From positions 12,123,556-12,187,555 of the forward strand of contig NC_037256.1 of the NCBI RefSeq assembly GCF_000002425.4: DNA of 64,000 nt, written 5' to 3'. This document shows, in pieces, positions 60,121-64,000 of the stretch. Origin of the DNA: Physcomitrium patens (lineage: Eukaryota; Streptophyta; Bryopsida; Funariales; Funariaceae). The notes beneath the pieces are model-generated. The model did no database searches. It had not been told where the DNA came from and saw only the letters and a list, made by a program, of their open reading frames with translations. Each line of letters opens with the position of its first letter. Position 1 is the first letter of the stretch. A program made the position numbers and the translations under genes.

Positions 60121-60460
60121 TACTAGAATTTTGACTATTTGATTAGTTTCTAGATTGTTTTATATAACATATAAGTAGATGCTTTTATTCTATTTACTAC
60201 ATTACATACATTTTTAGATCTTTTGCTAAGCCAATTCATGGACTAATAGGGAGTTGTCTTCTCATCATAAATCTCTTATATAATTCCTAAAATATTAGTG
60301 TGACCTAATCTAGCCTTTTAATCTAATTTCCAAATCCTTGAGATACTTACAAGACTTAAGCCAATTGATAATATCTGCCTTGTATTTTTAGGCTAAGGCT
60401 AGGAATAAACTATTTTATTGATTCTAATTTTGTCTATTATTTAATAATATCAATGGATTT
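60121..60460 (-). repeat. 5' LTR of the copia element
   Basis: Homologous to 47095-47415 and abuts the primer-binding site. The right end is approximate. Confidence 0.65.
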
Positions 60461-60679
60461 ATAATATCAATATTATTATTTTAAATTTTACTTTTGATTT
60501 TTAATTACTAATAAAAGTGGCAGTAAGAACAATCGTAACTATATTATTGCTATTTTCATGTTATTACTTTAAGTTTTATAAAAAAAAATAAGATATATGA
60601 TTTTTTAATATATTAAAATACGGCTTTATATTGGTTTGATGTCCTTTTTAATTTTTTCTTTTAATTCCATGTATGTATG

Positions 60680-60713
<34 letters not shown>

Positions 60714-61726
60714 TGTATATAATTTATGTAATCAATATTTCAATATTATAAATTACATAGGTAAATATATATTATTTAATTTCATTAGTTTTATAATTTA
60801 TAAAAAAATCTAGTCCTTTAATAGATAGATGTATCTATTATATTAAATTAGATTGTTTATTTGAATCTCCAATACCTTAGATTTTTTATAATTTGTATAA
60901 AAAAATTTATAATAACATGTATCTTAGTTATGTAAACTTTTATTACCAAAACATTGTATTTTAATTAATGAACTTATAACCATATTAATAATCAGTCATA
61001 AATAGATACTATAAGTTGTTTCAAACTTTGTAGTATTTTATATCAAAAAAAATAATATTTTATTAATTTTTAATATATAATATATTTTTAAAATAATATA
61101 TAATATAAGTATTACAAAACATTGTTTGAAGTTAGAATTGTATATTATCTAGTAAAACAATATTATATTTACAAAAGCATAACAAACTATCTTATAATTT
61201 CAAAAAAACAATCTGTGAATTCTTAGATCCAACATCATCTCCACTAATTGTTTTGCAAATAACATAATAGATTTAATGATAAAATGAATATTTTTTAAAT
61301 GTCCTAACAATAAAAGGTTTAAAATAACTATATATGTTACATTTAATATGAACATCTATTTTTGATATGAAACAAGATTATTATGTGATTTCATTAAACA
61401 TGTTAAAATTTTGTTAATAATTTTCAGAAAATTTAAGATTACACAAAATTTAAAATAGATGTTTTGATAAGCCACATAATAGAATGATTACTGATAGTAA
61501 TTCTAAAATATAACAAATTATTTTTTAAGACTTGAACTTGCCTCTAAAGAATACCATATAACCTAAATATTTTATTAATTAAAAATTCAATAAAAAAAAA
61601 TTAAAAAATAAATTAAGAAATAAAAATCATAAAGAAGAAAATATATATTTTTTAAATTGAAATATTTTAAATCTTAAAAGAATTTTGGAACATTTTAAAA
61701 TTTCATAACTACCAAAAATCTTTAGG

Positions 61727-61766
<40 letters not shown>

Positions 61767-63050
61767 CCAAATTATTTAGTAGCAAAGAGATTTTGACATG
61801 CTTCCCAAGTACAAAATATTGTAGAACTTGAAGTTATACACAATAATTCTCAACTATGTAATAAATTATTTATTTAATGATTTCATGATTAACATAATTA
61901 TTTGAACTATGTAATTTTAAGGAGTGAAAGAGTCATTTTTTATTTTTTTGAAAGAATTATTAATTTATTGATAATTTTAAAAAAAAATTATATTGATATC
62001 AAATTATATACTTTTTTATTGTTTCTTACAAATTATCTTGACACATATAAATGGGATTTTTCTAAGAAATAAAACATAGTTATTTAAGGCACAAATATTA
62101 AAAGATGCTTTAAATAAAATTAAAAGACAATAAGTTTTTTTAAAATATTTTATTAAACTTAGAAATAATTCAAGATTCATGCATCTATTGTATAAGATAG
62201 CTTGGATATAACACAACGAAGCAAAGAAGTATTTTAATTGGTTGTAAAGAAGGGAACTTGAGAAACATGGAAATCAAAGTATATGGGAATGTAGGAGCAA
62301 AGGAATGGATGGATGTGCCAGAGATTGCAATGCTCAATAATATAAGTTTCAGCTAGTTTATTATATATCAAAGGTTCTTTTAATTATTTTATACCATTAT
62401 TGATAGTTGAATCCATTCAAGAATATATTAACATCTTTTAAAATAATATTAATTTGAAAATATAAAATAAAATAAATACCAAATAGATAAAGAATATAAT
62501 ATTTTATATGTTATAAAATACCAACTTAGATATGTTTTTATATCCTTTAAAAGAAGAACTTAGAAAACATATAATTTTATTGGATTCGACATCCAAAAAT
62601 CTTTTCTTATTTCACAAATTTTTGTTAGATTATTTTTCAAGTATTTTTTTCAAAAGTTTTATTATTAACATTAAAACCTGAAAATATATATCTTTTAAAA
62701 AACAAGGATAGGTGTTTCATCTATATATAGTTGCTAATGAGAAAGTCATATAGTATCTTTTTAAGAACCACAATATGCATAAGAAAAGTGTCAAGGTTTT
62801 GGAACACTTCTAAAATAGCTTAATTACTTCACTAAATAGGTTCAAGAAGATAGCACCGCAAACCAATTTCCAAAGAGATTACACAATGGTGATTGATCCT
62901 AATTGCAATATGAAATTACAACAAATTACTATTTATATGTGTATACACATGTTTAAAAGAATACATTGGTGACGTGACCAGATTATTCTTGATATTACCA
63001 TCACGTCACCATTTACTAATAAAAATCCCATAGGCTTCATCACTTACAAC
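60461..63050. other. AT-rich intergenic DNA
   Basis: A GTAT tetranucleotide run lies at about 60665-60718 and a TA run at 61731-61765. No gene or TE domain recognised. Confidence 0.5.
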
Positions 63051-63521
63051 ATACCCATCTTTCAGGGGTGAGAGGGTATAAACACCAGTTACCAATGCCA
63101 AACATGGAATAGCAAAGATATCCAATCTTAGACTGCCCAGCATAAGACTAAGGTGATGCAAAGACAGAGTCTTGCTCCACGAGTAAAAGAAAATCTACGA
63201 TTTCCTTCTTGGTGAAGAGATGCTATGAACTCATTCACTATTCCAGCCCCATTAAGTGGAGTTCAATCCAGCAGCAAAGCAATAAGGAAAAAGCAAGTCA
63301 CTACTGACATACTTTATTAACAAGCCGCAAACACAAAATGGAGCTTGGGCAAGGAACCAAACACTGAATGGGTTCGGACGCCGAACAAGGGGGAAGCGAG
63401 AGACCAACAGTGCAGAGCCTCCTCCATTTATCCATCCAGTAGCTTGTTCAGCTCATAAGCTCTTCACTTCACTCTCTCCATCTCTCATGCTGAACAGCTT
63501 GATAACTTAAACCAACTGGGG

Positions 63522-63554
<33 letters not shown>

Positions 63555-63734
63555 CATAAACCTCGCACTTCAATGTACACACATCTATCCAGTTTAAAGA
63601 CTTGGAACTGGTGGGTTCTTTCAAGAACTCGAGATTCGGCGAAACTCCGCAGCAAACCGGAGATGTGCTTATATGCTTTGATAGCAAACCAATTCCCAGT
63701 AGATGCCACATCTTCAAGTAGCCTAGAGAATCCG
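63051..63734 (-). other. Probable 3' untranslated region of the STOP1-like gene
   Basis: Composition rises from AT-rich background at about 63.05 kb toward the coding region. On the sense strand it includes a T27 run (63522-63548). Two open frames reading through this run as poly-Phe are products of the homopolymer, not protein. Confidence 0.5.
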
Positions 63735-64000
63735 TCAGTCAAAGAATCTTCTGGAAGCGTTGTTTTCAGAACCGAAAGATCCCGAATTAGGAGACCCTTG
63801 ATTGTCCTGAGCTGAATTACCACCACCTCCACCGCCAGCTTCTGACTCTTGCATGACCACTACTACAGGAGTGTGACCCGCAAATAGATTGATGTGACCA
63901 AAGAGCTTGTCTTTCCGTGAAAAAGTAGTTCCGCACGAGCATTGCCACCTCTCACGTCCACAGTGCTTCTCATGAGTCTTTAAGTCTGCTACTACTGAAA
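63735..64000 (-). CDS. STOP1-like C2H2 zinc-finger transcription factor, C-terminal part
   Basis: Runs in from beyond the right edge and ends at TGA 63735-63737. The frame reads [20 protein letters not shown], then [20 protein letters not shown] and GHTPVVVV, which is the last zinc-finger region of the plant STOP1 family (Sensitive to Proton Rhizotoxicity; closely similar to WIP-type fingers in layout). STOP1 proteins are nuclear regulators of aluminium- and acid-tolerance genes. After the finger there is a short Gly-rich, acidic tail ([19 protein letters not shown], then [19 protein letters not shown]). The stop falls about 50 codons after the finger. The start and the first fingers are outside the window. 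Orthology to STOP1 rather than a paralog cannot be settled from this piece. Confidence 0.88.
   Translation of the reverse strand, partial: SVVADLKTHEKHCGRERWQCSCGTTFSRKDKLFGHINLFAGHTPVVVVMQESEAGGGGGGNSAQDNQGSPNSGSFGSENNASRRFFD

Larger units (their letters stand above)
47095..60460 (-). mobile_element. Decayed Ty1/copia retrotransposon, interrupted by later insertions
   Basis: Direct repeats at about 47095-47415 and 60121-60460 are its LTRs. Read on the minus strand from the right: primer-binding site at 60120-60105; Gag at 59650-59400; the GAG-pre-integrase/integrase border at about 57880 (CIYKKKKYIKIF, a decayed CxxGKxxRxxF) continuing across the chromovirus to 51330 (SIH-stop-NLFILTQV, from the IHSDLFGPTQ motif); RT near 49500-49360; RNase H and C-terminus at 48060-47700; then the 3' LTR. 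Integrase precedes RT, as in copia elements. Inserted into it are the chromovirus 51334-57802, LTRs of family C at 49816-50230 and 57910-58447, and probably more near 48.07-49.3 kb. All frames are riddled with stops. Confidence 0.75.

Noticed and set aside
63485..63832. 115-codon minus-strand frame with a poly-Phe run at the STOP1-like gene
   Set aside because: Out of frame with the zinc finger; the real frame stops at 63735, and the poly-Phe comes from a T27 run in the 3' UTR.

Overview
The window is nuclear DNA of a land plant. Two genes are clearly plant: a serine decarboxylase with six coding exons (42423-45497, minus) and the 3' end of a STOP1-type zinc-finger regulator that runs off the right edge (63735-64000, minus). 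A third two-exon gene, 34223-35969 (plus), is well supported by an open, phase-consistent splice model, but I do not recognise its product. The rest is very AT-rich, gene-poor and full of decayed transposons. Short GC-richer islands hold the genes and gene fragments. This layout, with many degenerate Ty3 elements including a chromovirus, would fit a bryophyte such as a moss; that is inference, and a species cannot be named from the sequence.

Left third (1-26.7 kb). A GC-richer island at 1.8-4.8 kb holds a broken ZF-HD homeodomain fragment and an unidentified open frame. At 5.2-8.35 kb lies a fossil MULE (Mutator-like) transposase, split by two solo LTRs of different Ty3 families. A further LTR at 10.6-11.6 kb is followed by a decayed gene-like segment (12.0-12.7 kb) and another island. 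A decayed plus-strand Ty3 element occupies 14.5-21.7 kb; its LTRs carry an 11-bp minisatellite. A second Ty3 ruin on the minus strand (22.2-25.2 kb) is a relative of the young element described next.

Right third (47-60.5 kb). A decayed minus-strand Ty1/copia element (LTRs near 47.1-47.4 and 60.1-60.5 kb) has been split in its integrase region by a young, almost intact Ty3 chromovirus (51334-57802, minus). The chromovirus has near-identical LTRs, a 4/5-matching target duplication, gag, protease, RT, RNase H, integrase and chromodomain, and only three visible lesions in gag-pol. It has three unusual features: a perfect 11-nt complementarity between its predicted RNA 5' end and the site just inside its 5' LTR, which suggests Tf1-type self-priming; an array of heat-shock-element motifs upstream of its TATA box; and an extra intact 117-codon ORF between pol and the polypurine tract.

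Middle and flanks. The GC-richer islands at 26.7-28.0 and 31.9-34.2 kb have no gene I can support. The long AT-rich stretches (8.4-10.6, 28-31.7, 37-41.8 and 60.5-63 kb) hold mostly TA microsatellites, homopolymer runs and unrecognisable repeat debris. I see no rRNA, tRNA or CRISPR.
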